Positions 1 to 8,818 of a stretch of 64,000 nt of DNA are shown here, one piece after another. The stretch spans positions 847,501-911,500 of the forward strand of contig CP123444.1 of assembly GCA_029866965.1 (NCBI GenBank), in the 5' to 3' direction. Origin of the DNA: Flavobacteriaceae bacterium YJPT1-3 (GTDB lineage: Bacteria > Bacteroidota > Bacteroidia > Flavobacteriales > Flavobacteriaceae). The position numbers and the translations under genes are program-made. Within the stretch, counting starts at the first letter, position 1; every line of letters starts with the position of its first letter. The notes under the pieces were generated by a model. The model saw nothing but the letters and a program-made list of their open reading frames with translations, was not told the DNA's origin and ran no database searches.

Positions 1-1
1 G

Positions 2-106
2 TACCTGAAAAAGGGGGAGCACAAGCGGTGCAAGCGCTGTCCGTGTTTTGATCTGCCACCAGAAGTGCGTCAGGCCAGATTGAAAAAGCTTTTGGAAAAG
101 GCTTAG
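2..106 (+). CDS. C-terminal end of an unknown protein (5' truncated by window edge)
   Basis: An open frame enters from the left edge and stops with TAG at 104-106, leaving 34 residues. The visible tail is basic and has a tight cysteine cluster (C-K-R-C-P-C) followed by a short charged helix. The cluster could bind a metal, but the part that would identify the family lies outside the window. I do not recognise it. The next 130 bases show no gene. Confidence 0.5.
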   Translation, partial: YLKKGEHKRCKRCPCFDLPPEVRQARLKKLLEKA

Positions 107-239
107 ACCTTATTCTATTTTTTTGTTGAATTCAAGACGTTCTCGAAGAACAAGAGCGTGCTAGCTTCACACGAACCACCGCCAGTAGTGAGAGCAAGTC
201 ACAGGAGTGCCTGCATGTCGGTAGGCAGGGAATACAGTA

Positions 240-936
240 CTGCACTTTTTCCTAGATGAAACTGCCTCCGATGAACCGCCTACGGCGGTGAAAGGAAGGC
301 ATTGCTAATACCTTGACTCGTGTTCTGTTCTATTACTTTTTTCTAGATAACTTGCTTCCGACGAGTCTGAGAATTCAGGCGAGAGGAAAGCGTTTTAATC
401 ATTTGTCTTATGTTTCTTCTTTCTTGCTTTTTCTAGATAAAAAGCAAGCCAAAAATCACGGCTGCATTTCAGCAGTGGAGTCTGTCTTTTCCGTAGCGGG
501 AGAAAATAAAAGCTTCTATTTCCTTGACATCTTTGAGAACTTTTAGGAGCAATAGCAGCTCTTAAATACATACGAGTAACCGACAAATTTTCTCCTGATC
601 ACCACTCCAAAGCCAGCCTTGTATCCACTGCTTCACTGATGCCGGTTTAGTTTCATAATTCGTGAAATCCTGTGTCTAATTAAACAATGTATTTCAACGG
701 CCTAAGAAGATGGCCGGATCAGGGATGCCGAGCGCGTGGCGCCTGCCTGCCGGAGGCAGGATCAGGGAAAAATTCTTCGTGCCTAGCTATTTCTTGAAGT
801 TATACCTCGCTATGGATTGAGGTATAACTTACGAGTATAGTCGCTTCATTTTTACCCGCTAGCGCGACCGCAGACCCCGGCCAGTTTCTTAAGCCTGGAT
901 TTTTTTGTTTCTTTTTTCATCCAAGGAAAAAAGAAA
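240..936 (+). repeat. Composite structured intergenic element, copy 1 (C-H-A-B-H')
   Basis: No gene is supported here. The sequence repeats at 22507-23100. Order: module C (240-350); hairpin H (423-432 pairs with 439-448, loop ctagat); module A (about 455-650) with stems GCAGTGGA 472-479/TCCACTGC 624-631 and GGAGAAAAT 499-507/ATTTTCTCC 587-595; module B with outer stem 699-708/886-895 and inner stem TGGCCGG 711-717/CCGGCCA 877-883; and hairpin H' (908-917 with 927-936). Module B of this copy holds two extras: an inserted CCTGCC..GGCAGG palindrome near 742-762 and a perfect 12-bp hairpin, 797-808 with 819-830. Arm sequences differ between copies while pairing is kept, which argues for a selected fold in RNA or DNA. 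Which strand is transcribed, if any, is unknown. Confidence 0.75.
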
Positions 937-962
937 AAGAGTCAAGAAAAAAAGGGAAAAGA

Positions 963-2735
963 TCAATGTTCCGACGCTTGACCCGCTCCGGAGGGAATAC
1001 GGATGCGCTCTACGATTTCCTGGACTTCCTCGGGCGGTGCAGGGGTGAGTCGGCTGACGATCAGAGAGACGCTGACGTTGACCAACATGGCTATCGTGCC
1101 AAAACCTTCGGGGGAGGTGCCCCACCACCATGCGCTGCTGGGTTGGGCTTTAAAGACGCCCACCAAACCGGTTTTATAGACGATCATGTACCCCAGCATC
1201 AAGACGATGCCCACCACCATCCCGCTGATGGCGCCTTCCTTATTCATGCGCTTGTCGAAAATACCCAGGATGATGGCCGGGAAAAAGGAAGCTGCAGCCA
1301 AGCCAAAAGCCAGGGCCACCACCGCCGCCACAAAACCGGGCGGGTAGATGCCAAAGAGTCCGGCGATGATCACGGCGATCAGAATGCTGATACGGGCGGC
1401 CACCAGTTCTCCCTTATCCGAAATGTTGGGGCGTAGCTGTTTTTTGATCAGGTCGTGGGAGACCGAAGTGGAAATGACCAGCAAGAGGCCAGCGGCCGTG
1501 GATAAGGCGGCAGCCAATCCACCGGCAGCTACCAACGCGATCACCCAGGCAGGGAGATTAGCGATCTCCGGATTGGCCAAGACCATGATGTCGCGGTCCA
1601 CATAGAGCTCGTTGGGGGCTGCAGTGGCGTTCGCCACCAGCCGCTGGCCGTGCGCTCCGCGTTGTTCGAGGTACTCCGGTTTCCCCGAAAGGGCGTCTCC
1701 GGCGACGTATTGGATCTGGCCATCTTCGTTTTTATCGGTCCAGGCAATGAGTCCGCTGTCTTCCCAAGTCTTAAACCATTCCGGGAGTTGGGCGTAGGAT
1801 TGGTTGCTTACGGTTTCGATCAGATTGGTACGCGCAAAGACCGCCACTGCCGGAGCCGTGGTGTAGAGGATGGCGATAAAGAGTAGGGCCAGTCCCGCCG
1901 ATTTCCGCGCGTCTTTGACTTTGGGCACGGTAAAGAAACGAACGATCACATGCGGTAATCCGGCCGTGCCCGCCATGAGCGCCAAGGTGATGGCAAAGAC
2001 ATCCCAGGTACTTTTGCTGCCTTCGGTATATTCGCGAAAGCCGAGTTGGGTATGTAAGGCATCCAGTTTTTCCAGAAGATAAGTGCCGTCATCGAGTGCA
2101 CTACCCATTCCGATCTGCGGAATGATGTTGCCAGTCATTTGGATGGAGATAAAGATGGCCGGGACCATAAAAGCAAAAATGAGCACGCAGTACTGGGCCA
2201 CCTGGGTATAGGTGATGCCTTTCATTCCACCCAAAAATGCAAACACCAGCACCACAAACATCCCTATGAGAACCCCGGTGGTGATCTCCACCTGCAGGAA
2301 TTGGGAAAATACAATCCCCACCCCCCGCATTTGTCCGGCCACGTAAGTAAAGGAGACGATCAGGGCACAGATCACCGCCACGGTACGGGCGGTATGGCTG
2401 TAGTAGCGATCCCCAATAAAATCAGGGACGGTGAATTTACCGAATTTCCTGAGGTAGGGCGCCAGCAGCAGGGCGAGTAAGACATAGCCGCCGGTCCAGC
2501 CCATGAGGTAGACCGAGCCGTCGTAGCCGCTGAAGGAGATGATGCCCGCCATGGAAATAAAGGAAGCGGCACTCATCCAATCGGCTGCGGTGGCCATACC
2601 GTTGGCTAAGGGGGACACCCCTCCGCCGGCTACGTAGAAGTCCTTGGTGCTGCCGGCCCGGGCCCAGATGGCGATTCCGAAGTAGAGGGCGAAGGTAACG
2701 CCCACGAGTATCCAGGTCCAAGTGGTCACATCCAT
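963..2735 (-). CDS. Sodium:solute symporter, large subunit (acetate/organic-acid type)
   Basis: About 590 residues with the 12-14 hydrophobic helices of the SSS family, in the branch that pairs with a DUF4212 small subunit. By family knowledge it imports a small monocarboxylate such as acetate or lactate with Na+ across the inner membrane. A soluble insertion of roughly 80 residues in the middle, between two membrane segments, holds an EF-hand-like stretch (DKNEDGQIQY), seen in this subfamily. I chose ATG 2735, two bases past the DUF4212 stop; an in-frame TTG at 2753 would overlap it. The two genes are clearly co-transcribed. acs, which could use imported acetate, lies 42 kb away in this window. 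Confidence 0.9.
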   Translation of the reverse strand: MDVTTWTWILVGVTFALYFGIAIWARAGSTKDFYVAGGGVSPLANGMATAADWMSAASFISMAGIISFSGYDGSVYLMGWTGGYVLLALLLAPYLRKFGKFTVPDFIGDRYYSHTARTVAVICALIVSFTYVAGQMRGVGIVFSQFLQVEITTGVLIGMFVVLVFAFLGGMKGITYTQVAQYCVLIFAFMVPAIFISIQMTGNIIPQIGMGSALDDGTYLLEKLDALHTQLGFREYTEGSKSTWDVFAITLALMAGTAGLPHVIVRFFTVPKVKDARKSAGLALLFIAILYTTAPAVAVFARTNLIETVSNQSYAQLPEWFKTWEDSGLIAWTDKNEDGQIQYVAGDALSGKPEYLEQRGAHGQRLVANATAAPNELYVDRDIMVLANPEIANLPAWVIALVAAGGLAAALSTAAGLLLVISTSVSHDLIKKQLRPNISDKGELVAARISILIAVIIAGLFGIYPPGFVAAVVALAFGLAAASFFPAIILGIFDKRMNKEGAISGMVVGIVLMLGYMIVYKTGLVGVFKAQPSSAWWWGTSPEGFGTIAMLVNVSVSLIVSRLTPAPPEEVQEIVERIRIPSGAGQASEH

Positions 2736-2736
2736 A

Positions 2737-2997
2737 CTAGTCGTCGTATCCAAACTTTTTATCCAGGCGGTTCATCAAGAAGATGTACACGAAGATGAGC
2801 AGCACAAAAACATAGATGGAGCCTTGTTGGGCAAACCAAAAGCCCAGTTTGAATCCCCCCAGGGTGAACTGATTGAGATAATCCTTAAACAGGATCCCGC
2901 AGCCAAAGGAGACCAGAAACCAGATGCTGAGGAGGATGGCCAGGTACTTGAGGTTTTGACGCCAGTAGGCTTGGTGATGGGATTTAGCCATACGCAT
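2737..2997 (-). CDS. DUF4212 sodium/substrate symporter small subunit
   Basis: An 86-residue protein with two membrane segments, roughly residues 20-40 and 58-78, separated by the amphipathic stretch that is typical of DUF4212 (DYLNQFTLGGFKLGFWFAQQ). Known partners are SSS symporters encoded directly downstream, as here; the large-subunit start is two bases beyond this stop. It probably stabilises or assembles the transporter. ATG at 2997 opens the frame; a second ATG two codons later is also possible. Confidence 0.9.
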   Translation of the reverse strand: MRMAKSHHQAYWRQNLKYLAILLSIWFLVSFGCGILFKDYLNQFTLGGFKLGFWFAQQGSIYVFVLLIFVYIFLMNRLDKKFGYDD

Positions 2998-3166
2998 GGA
3001 TTTGATGGAGAACTAAGATACATCATTTCGGGCGGGAAGGTAATTTTAACCGGCTATTCGCGTTCGAAGTACAGTAGCAACCGCCTAAAACGAAAATAGA
3101 TTAACTTGCAGTAATGATCGACCTGCCGTGTAGCGGCCGATCACAACCCTCTTAATAGCGATAATT

Positions 3167-3610
3167 ATGAAAAAAATAGCTTCCCTTTCTGTACTCTTCT
3201 GTCTTATTCTGGCTTTTACCTCCTGTTCCAGCGATGATGAGGGGACCACACCCCCACCGCAAGAACCCGGACTGACCGCAGCGGCCATTGAAGGCGTAGC
3301 GACTACGGGCACCTGGAGCGTGAGCAGTTTTATGAACAGCGGGGAAGATCGCACCGGCGATTTCACCGGATTCTCATTTGAGTTTCAAGAGAGCGGGGTG
3401 TTGCGTGCGGTGAATGGCGATGTGGTGATTTTGGGCAGCTGGTCGGTCGAAGCCGATGATTCCACCACCCTGGGTTTTAAAGTCAACATTGAATTCTCCA
3501 TTCCTGATGAATTCAGAGAGCTTACGGAGGACTGGAATCTGGCCGAGATCACCAACACCCGCATGGACCTTACCGATGGGATGGATAGTCTAACGTTTAC
3601 AAGGAATTAG
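3167..3610 (+). CDS. Secreted lipoprotein, lipocalin-like fold likely
   Basis: A 147-residue protein with a lipoprotein signal: basic start, hydrophobic core and cysteine at about residue 20 (FTSCSSDDE), followed by the acidic run that in Bacteroidota goes with surface export. The rest is beta-rich, with TGTWSVSSF, a FSFEFQESG turn and a closing MDSLTFTRN, the pattern of small flavobacterial lipocalin-like lipoproteins. Function is unknown. A bulged hairpin at about 3117-3143 (GATCG/CGATC arms around GCCG/CGGC) lies just upstream. A terminator at 3652-3672 ends it. Confidence 0.8.
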   Translation: MKKIASLSVLFCLILAFTSCSSDDEGTTPPPQEPGLTAAAIEGVATTGTWSVSSFMNSGEDRTGDFTGFSFEFQESGVLRAVNGDVVILGSWSVEADDSTTLGFKVNIEFSIPDEFRELTEDWNLAEITNTRMDLTDGMDSLTFTRN

Positions 3611-3651
3611 TATTTAGTTTCCCTAAAAAAAGAAAAAAAGAAACAAAAAAA

Positions 3652-3672
3652 GCCGTTTCTACTAGAAACGGC
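3652..3672. terminator. Bidirectional intrinsic terminator
   Basis: GCCGTTTCT (3652-3660) pairs perfectly with AGAAACGGC (3664-3672) across a three-base loop. It is flanked by A7 on the left and TTTTCTT on the right, so it can serve both the lipoprotein (+) and ssb (-), which converge here. Confidence 0.85.
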
Positions 3673-3694
3673 TTTTCTTCCCAAAAAAGATCAA

Positions 3695-4030
3695 TCAACT
3701 TTTATTCAATAAAAGCAATTCATTACACACCACCTCGGTAACATACCGTTTCTCCCCGCTTTGGGTTTCCCAGGAGCGGGTGGTGAGTTTACCTTCGATG
3801 GCGATGTGCTGGCCTTTGGAGGTGTATTTCTCAAAGAGCTCTGCGGTTTTACCGTAGGCGACCACCCGGTGCCACTCCGTGTTTTCCACCTTTTCGCCTT
3901 CGGCGTTTTTAAAGTTAGTGTTGGTCGCCAGCGAGAACTTGGCCACTTTGGTGCCTGAGTCCAGGGTAAGGAGTTCCGGGTCTGCCCCCAGGTGGCCGAT
4001 AAGCTGTACTTTGTTTCTAAGTGCGTTCAT
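3695..4030 (-). CDS. ssb: Single-stranded DNA-binding protein
   Basis: A 111-residue OB-fold SSB. It begins MNALRNKVQLIGHLGADPEL and carries the family features TEWHRVVAYGKTAELFEKYTSKG and the GKLTTRSWE strand. It has no long Gly/Pro/Gln tail and no acidic DDDxPF-type tip, so it is a short-form SSB, probably a second paralogue used in DNA uptake, repair or mobile-element biology rather than the main replication SSB. It matters here because its first 19 codons and about 180 bp upstream are duplicated at 8762-9000, and the defence island begins directly behind it. Confidence 0.92.
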   Translation of the reverse strand: MNALRNKVQLIGHLGADPELLTLDSGTKVAKFSLATNTNFKNAEGEKVENTEWHRVVAYGKTAELFEKYTSKGQHIAIEGKLTTRSWETQSGEKRYVTEVVCNELLLLNKS

Positions 4031-4214
4031 AAGGATACGTTTTTAGTGTTCTGTCAGCAAAACCCTTTTGCCGACAAGACAAACCTAAAAACCGTCCAAC
4101 CCGCTACTCGTTTGATGCCCAGTTACTTTCGTTTATAATTGTTTACAAACGCTTGTGCACTTTATCGAAAGGGGGTGTTTACCCCGGGTGAAAAAGGGGG
4201 GAATGGGGTATATT
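3974..4214. repeat. Direct repeat copy 1: ssb 5' end plus upstream region
   Basis: These 241 bp cover the start of ssb and its upstream region. They recur at 8762-9000 in the same orientation, by eye at about 85% identity with small indels. Both include the same tract around tatcgaaagggggtgttt. The two copies bracket the 4.5-kb helicase/AAA cassette. The divergence means this is not a fresh target duplication. It looks more like recombination with a related ssb-linked element, or insertion long ago. Confidence 0.85.
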
Positions 4215-4729
4215 GGGGGAGAAAATTTAGATAACCGCCACAAAGGAATAGATATAGCACGTTCAACGCAATAATTTGAACTTGCGGTTCTTCATTCCTT
4301 TTTTTGGGTAACGACGTTATAAGCTCCGGACAATTTAACGGAGTTCATTATAGCTTGCTTTAGCAAGTCAGCTCTTGATCAAGCTTTTCGATTAAAATCG
4401 TTGAGAGTTTCACTATCAAAACGATTAACATCGTTAGAAAACTTGATTAAGTTAGAAGATTGATTTTTTAAAATCAAGCTTTATAATAAACGCTTCGAAT
4501 ATGCTTGTCCGTATTTATTTATTGTTCGTCACCCCTTGTCCTGGACGAGCGTTATACCACCGATGCATAAAACTCATCCATTACAAAACAAAAAAGGATT
4601 TCAGATACTGCTGTGTTGCGTTCGAATGACTACGTAATTTCTTAAATTACTGCGCAGAACAGTGTATATAGATCATTGCCGTTGGCAACGTTCCATATAC
4701 TAAACCGTTAGGCAACATTTGAAAAAACA
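4215..4729. other. Non-coding left end of the defence island, hairpin-rich
   Basis: I see no gene in these 515 bp. The DNA turns AT-rich and is full of short inverted repeats, for example TTGATTTT/AAAATCAA near 4463-4480, GTAATTT/AAATTAC near 4636-4652, and repeated CGATT/AATCG pairs near 4388-4435. Close to the gene lies CCGTTAGGCAAC (about 4706-4717). Its GTTAGGC core matches the 3' core of integron attC sites, but I find no convincing partner core at the expected distance. Confidence 0.5.
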
Positions 4730-6832
4730 ATGTCCGTAAAAATAAAAATCAAAGGAAATACAGAAACCAATGAATACAAAGATGCTCTTGCACTCAAAGA
4801 GATTTTTGAAAATGAGTTTCGCAACGGACAAGTAAACGGAGAAATTCTAATCATTTCTAATGCAACTTTATTTGGTCAAGAAACAAAAGACATTGATCTA
4901 ATCGCAATTGGAAAATTTGAAAAATTCCGCCAAAGGGTAAAAACCCACCATAAAACATATGCGGACAGCGGAAAGGGAACTGTCACGCTTGACCAAGAAA
5001 TGCGAACTGTGTTTGTTAATGATTTTTGTTTCGTCTTTGAAACAAAAAGGCATCGAGCAACTGACATACAATTAGACGGAATTACCTTAACTGTTAAATA
5101 TAACAACAAACGTTCAGACGTAACAACGCAAAGCGAAAAGCAAAAATATTCTCTTGCCAGCTTTTTTAAAGATAGAGTGAATTTTTCACCTTATGTCTGC
5201 AATTTCATTTGGTTGAGAAATGTGAGTTGGAACTCAATTAAAAATCTTCTTGGAGATAATACCAATGCACAAGAAAAACACAATTATCTGCCAGACACAT
5301 TTAGTACTCGATTTTTAATACAATTGGCTTGTGTGCAATTAATGCCTTGGACTTCAAAAGATAGAAATACCAAACAGTTAAAAGGTTACTCTGCATTTAA
5401 TTCCTTAAGAAAAAACCAAGAATATAATATTGAAGAGGTTGATAGAATTTTCGACTTGTTTAAAAAAGTAAAGGAAGGCGCTGGAGAATTAACAAGAAAG
5501 AAGATCGAGAAAATCACAAGCCAAATTCTAAATGAACAAAAATATGCTAAAGCTATTGGAGATAAGCTTATTGTAATATCTGGTCGAGCAGGTACAGGAA
5601 AGACCATTAAATTATTGTCAATAGCCTGCGATTTGGCTCTACAACAAGGAGCAAGAAGTCTGATATTGACTTATAACCACGCTTTGGTAAGTGATATAAA
5701 AAGAACTTTAGCACTTGCAGAAATTCCAGACGGAATAGATGACTACACAGTAAATATTTCAACATTACATAAGTTTTTCTATGAGATTGTCGTGGGATTT
5801 GAGCTTGGTAATAGTGTAAAGGAAAGTAAGAACAACAAGAAATACATATTGAATTTTATTAGTAATTATGAGGAACATCTCAAAACACTAAAGGAATATC
5901 TTGATTTGGAACTTATCGGAGAAACAGAAATTGCTGATTTAATGAAGACAAGACATCAACAAGTTGGTTGGGATTATCTTCTTATCGATGAAGCACAAGA
6001 CTGGGGAGAGTTGGAAAAAGAAATCACCTTCAAAATTTTTGGTAAAGATAAAGTAATTATTGCAGATGGTGTTGACCAATTAATCCGTTCTCAAAATAAA
6101 TGCAATTGGACCAAAGCGTTAAAACCCAATGTTGATTTTCGAAAAACCCACGAAAAAAAGGGTTTAAGACAGAAAGTGAACCTTGTCAACTTTGTAAATA
6201 GATTTGCGGAAAAGCTAAATATAAATTGGGAGCTGGAATCCAAGAAAGAGTTAATTGGAGGAAAAGTCCTAATCTCTACAAAAGGTTATTTCCCTGATTT
6301 ACACCAACGCCAATTTGAACTTGTAAAACAAAATGGCAACGCATCTTATGAAATGATGTTTTTGGTTCCACCATCTTTGGTAGAAACCTATGAAACCAAA
6401 GACGAATATGGACATCCGCGAACAGACAAAAGATTTATCCATACCGAAGAATATAAGTCGAGAAATATTCTTTTTTGGGATGGAACAAGTAAAGATTTGA
6501 GAACAGAATACGTAGTAGATTTAAATCAGCATAGACTACTTCAATATGAATCCTGTAGAGGACTTGAAGGATGGACTGTTGTAAATATGGATTTTGACAA
6601 GTTTATAGACTACAAAATGCAAACATTTGAGGAAGAAGAAACAAATGAATTGGCTCTGGAATCAACTGAAGAAAAAAGAAGGCGATTTGTTTACTTATGG
6701 GCATTAATTCCTCTGACAAGAGCAATTGATACTCTTGTAATCACTCTATCGAATCCTAATGGATACATAGCCAAAGTATTACGAGAAGTTTACGAAGAAA
6801 ATCCGGATTTTGTTGAATGGATTGGGGAATAA
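4730..6832 (+). CDS. NERD-type nuclease fused to a superfamily 1 helicase
   Basis: A 700-residue protein. The N-terminus (about 15-130) looks like a NERD/PD-(D/E)xK nuclease: acidic residues in KDIDLIAIG near 53-61, then a strand with E104-T-K106. The helicase core has Walker A GRAGTGKT (285-292), Walker B LLIDEAQD (417-424), a motif V-like YESCRGLEGWTVV (606-618) and motif VI PLTRAIDTLVITL (661-673). Related NERD helicases are found in defence islands and are thought to unwind and cut invading DNA. Here it is followed 95 bp later by an AAA ATPase on the same strand, and the pair is enclosed by ssb-derived repeats. The cellular target is unknown. The nuclease assignment is weaker than the helicase one. 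Confidence 0.85.
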   Translation: MSVKIKIKGNTETNEYKDALALKEIFENEFRNGQVNGEILIISNATLFGQETKDIDLIAIGKFEKFRQRVKTHHKTYADSGKGTVTLDQEMRTVFVNDFCFVFETKRHRATDIQLDGITLTVKYNNKRSDVTTQSEKQKYSLASFFKDRVNFSPYVCNFIWLRNVSWNSIKNLLGDNTNAQEKHNYLPDTFSTRFLIQLACVQLMPWTSKDRNTKQLKGYSAFNSLRKNQEYNIEEVDRIFDLFKKVKEGAGELTRKKIEKITSQILNEQKYAKAIGDKLIVISGRAGTGKTIKLLSIACDLALQQGARSLILTYNHALVSDIKRTLALAEIPDGIDDYTVNISTLHKFFYEIVVGFELGNSVKESKNNKKYILNFISNYEEHLKTLKEYLDLELIGETEIADLMKTRHQQVGWDYLLIDEAQDWGELEKEITFKIFGKDKVIIADGVDQLIRSQNKCNWTKALKPNVDFRKTHEKKGLRQKVNLVNFVNRFAEKLNINWELESKKELIGGKVLISTKGYFPDLHQRQFELVKQNGNASYEMMFLVPPSLVETYETKDEYGHPRTDKRFIHTEEYKSRNILFWDGTSKDLRTEYVVDLNQHRLLQYESCRGLEGWTVVNMDFDKFIDYKMQTFEEEETNELALESTEEKRRRFVYLWALIPLTRAIDTLVITLSNPNGYIAKVLREVYEENPDFVEWIGE

Positions 6833-6927
6833 AACGTTTCCTAACATTGTATAAAAATAATAGTGGTTTAGTCGCTAAAAAGAAATGAAATCTACAAATC
6901 AAAAGACAGTAACAAACCGAAAAGTAA

Positions 6928-8439
6928 GTGCCTAAAACACAGCTACCATTCTTATACATTACCGATGAGCAAGCCTTCCAACACCAAATAACAATGAATG
7001 ATAAAATGACCGTTGAGGATTTGACCTACGAATTAGGTTTAAGTAGACCTGATATAATTCGGTATGCCAATTGTTACAACATTGATTTGATGAGTTATTG
7101 TAAACATAAATATAATTATCCATCAAACGGCGTATTTACAAATGCTACGGAACTATTGCCAAATTCATATTCATTTTTCAAAGAGAGACAGCAGGAAATA
7201 AAAGAACACAACAATGAATTTTTTAAGTATAAAACAGTTGAATTTCTTTGTCAACAATTAAATTTTGACTTGAAAGAGTTTAATACTTTTTACAATCATC
7301 ATTCTATCAGAATAAATAGTTACACTCCACATCTTGGACCACAATTTGAACCAAACATAAAAGAACTGACACCTACGACTAAAGTGAGAAGAATTTCTAC
7401 TCAATTCCTTTTACATTTAGTCAATGGTTTTCCTTTAAAAACTTCAAATGGTAAATCAAGCTCTAAGGAAAATGTTGCTTTAAAAGAAATTATTGGGTAT
7501 GCAGATTTCAAAAGCACTGTAATAGATTTGCTAAATCCAATTAAGGACAGTAAAGCTCTCGATTTATGGGGCCTAAGGAAGCCTGGCGGGATAATACTAT
7601 TTGGACCTCCTGGTTGTGGCAAAACATTCTGGGCAAACAAAAATGCCGACTACCTCGATTTTGAATTTGAAGAAATTCCAAGAAGTAGAATTGCGAGTAC
7701 TTTGGTTGATGGCTCAACCAAGATTTTGAAGGAAACTCTTGATAATATAGAACCACGAACTATAATATTCTTTGACGAATTCGATTCTATTGCAGGTTCT
7801 AGGTCAAATTCTACTGCTAGTAGCCAAGAAGGAATAAAGCTAGTTAATACCCTATTACAGGAAATACCTAAATTAATTGCACGGGATGTTATAATTATTT
7901 CTGCAACAAATTACCTTACTCGAATTGATACAGCGGTAATTCGTCCAGGAAGGTTTGACTTAAAAATTCCAATATTCCCACCTAATGCAGAGGAACGAGC
8001 AGAAATCATTTATCATAAGTTAACGAAGGATTTGCAATACCAATCTCCACTTCGGATAATTATCAATACAAATAAAATTTTCGATTATAGCTTCTTTAAA
8101 GAAGTCGCTAAGGAAATGCACCTTTTTTCATCAAGTTTAATTGAAGACTTTGTTGACACTCTTAAACGTAGATTAAAACAAATCTACGATAGTGGTACAA
8201 ATGCCCAAGGAATCGAAATAAATAATGAACTTTTAAACATCGTTATCAAAGAAGTACGAGCTAAGCTAGTTAAACAAGATTTGGAGATTTTGTCAAACTT
8301 CTATTTGGAAGTAAGTTCACTAACTGGATCAGAAATTTATCAAGATAGACTAGATGAATTAAAATTAGAATTAGCAATAGTTTTAAAAGATAAAAAAGAC
8401 CCTCCAAGACCAATTGGTTTTAGACAACCAAAAATATAG
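6928..8439 (+). CDS. AAA+ ATPase, Cdc48/FtsH-like, with unknown N-terminal region
   Basis: 503 residues from GTG at 6928; an in-frame ATG at 6994 is a possible alternative start. Residues 1-150 are unique, with a short helical LTYELGLSRPDIIRY segment resembling HTH-like IF2-N modules. The AAA core has Walker A GPPGCGKT (226-233), Walker B IIFFDEFD (279-286), sensor 1 ATN (326-328) and the arginine-finger segment RPGRFD (339-344). No protease domain follows, so it is probably a remodelling ATPase. By position it partners with the upstream NERD helicase. An unfoldase-like AAA protein with a nuclease-helicase would be a plausible two-gene defence module, but that is inference. Confidence 0.85.
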   Translation: MPKTQLPFLYITDEQAFQHQITMNDKMTVEDLTYELGLSRPDIIRYANCYNIDLMSYCKHKYNYPSNGVFTNATELLPNSYSFFKERQQEIKEHNNEFFKYKTVEFLCQQLNFDLKEFNTFYNHHSIRINSYTPHLGPQFEPNIKELTPTTKVRRISTQFLLHLVNGFPLKTSNGKSSSKENVALKEIIGYADFKSTVIDLLNPIKDSKALDLWGLRKPGGIILFGPPGCGKTFWANKNADYLDFEFEEIPRSRIASTLVDGSTKILKETLDNIEPRTIIFFDEFDSIAGSRSNSTASSQEGIKLVNTLLQEIPKLIARDVIIISATNYLTRIDTAVIRPGRFDLKIPIFPPNAEERAEIIYHKLTKDLQYQSPLRIIINTNKIFDYSFFKEVAKEMHLFSSSLIEDFVDTLKRRLKQIYDSGTNAQGIEINNELLNIVIKEVRAKLVKQDLEILSNFYLEVSSLTGSEIYQDRLDELKLELAIVLKDKKDPPRPIGFRQPKI

Positions 8440-8573
8440 AACCGGCCAGCCTACAACAATAGCTGTAAGCCATTGCTTATTCTCGTCAAATCTTCAACAG
8501 CCTCAGGTAGCAAATTCAAAATATGTTGTAAATTCTAAGAACAAGTACAAAAGACCTTTTTTAGTAGTCAGCC

Positions 8574-8711
8574 ATGAACCAAAACCCAGAACAAATAGCA
8601 CGCGACAAAATTGACTAGATCTTGATTGATGCTAGTTGGTTGGAACAATAGAAAGACGAAGTTAATTTAACCGACGGCATTGGATTGGCAGCTGCATTGT
8701 ATCTAAAGTAA
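8574..8711 (+). pseudogene. Relic of a type I restriction subunit (hsdR) N-terminus
   Basis: Reading from ATG 8574 gives MNQNPEQIARDKID, stop, ILIDASWLEQ, stop, then KDEVNLTDGIGLA before the frame ends at 8711. This follows the N-terminal pattern of HsdR proteins (NPEQxARDxID..L..AGW.VQ....VNL..GIG.A), broken by in-frame stops at 8616 and 8649 and then lost altogether. Nothing of the motor or nuclease domain remains. It shows that another restriction system once stood at this site. No hsdM or hsdS remnant is visible. Confidence 0.7.
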
Positions 8712-8761
8712 CCCATCATTTTCAATGGGACTTGATCGCAATAAGAGATAAAGGTTGTGAT

Positions 8762-8818
8762 TTCCGGGTCTGCCCTCAGGTGGCCGATAAGCTGTACTTT
8801 GTTTCTAAGTGCGTTCAT
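8762..8818 (-). pseudogene. ssb 5' fragment (first 19 codons)
   Basis: From ATG at 8818 the frame gives MNALRNKVQLIGHLRADPEI, nearly identical to the start of ssb at 4030 (one Gly-to-Arg change, Leu to Ile). The sequence then becomes unrelated at 8761, so no OB fold can be made. The frame runs on as an artefact over the opposite-strand restriction-gene relic. Confidence 0.8.

Noticed and set aside
313-1131. Short open frames over the left composite element, some ending RNKKIQA
   Set aside because: They read through repeat modules A, B and H; the same tails arise wherever the repeat occurs, so they are artefacts of structured non-coding repeats.
5386-5607. Antisense frames within the helicase, AAA and restriction genes
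   Set aside because: AT-rich genes give many chance frames; none shows motifs or starts, and the sense frames have full catalytic motifs.
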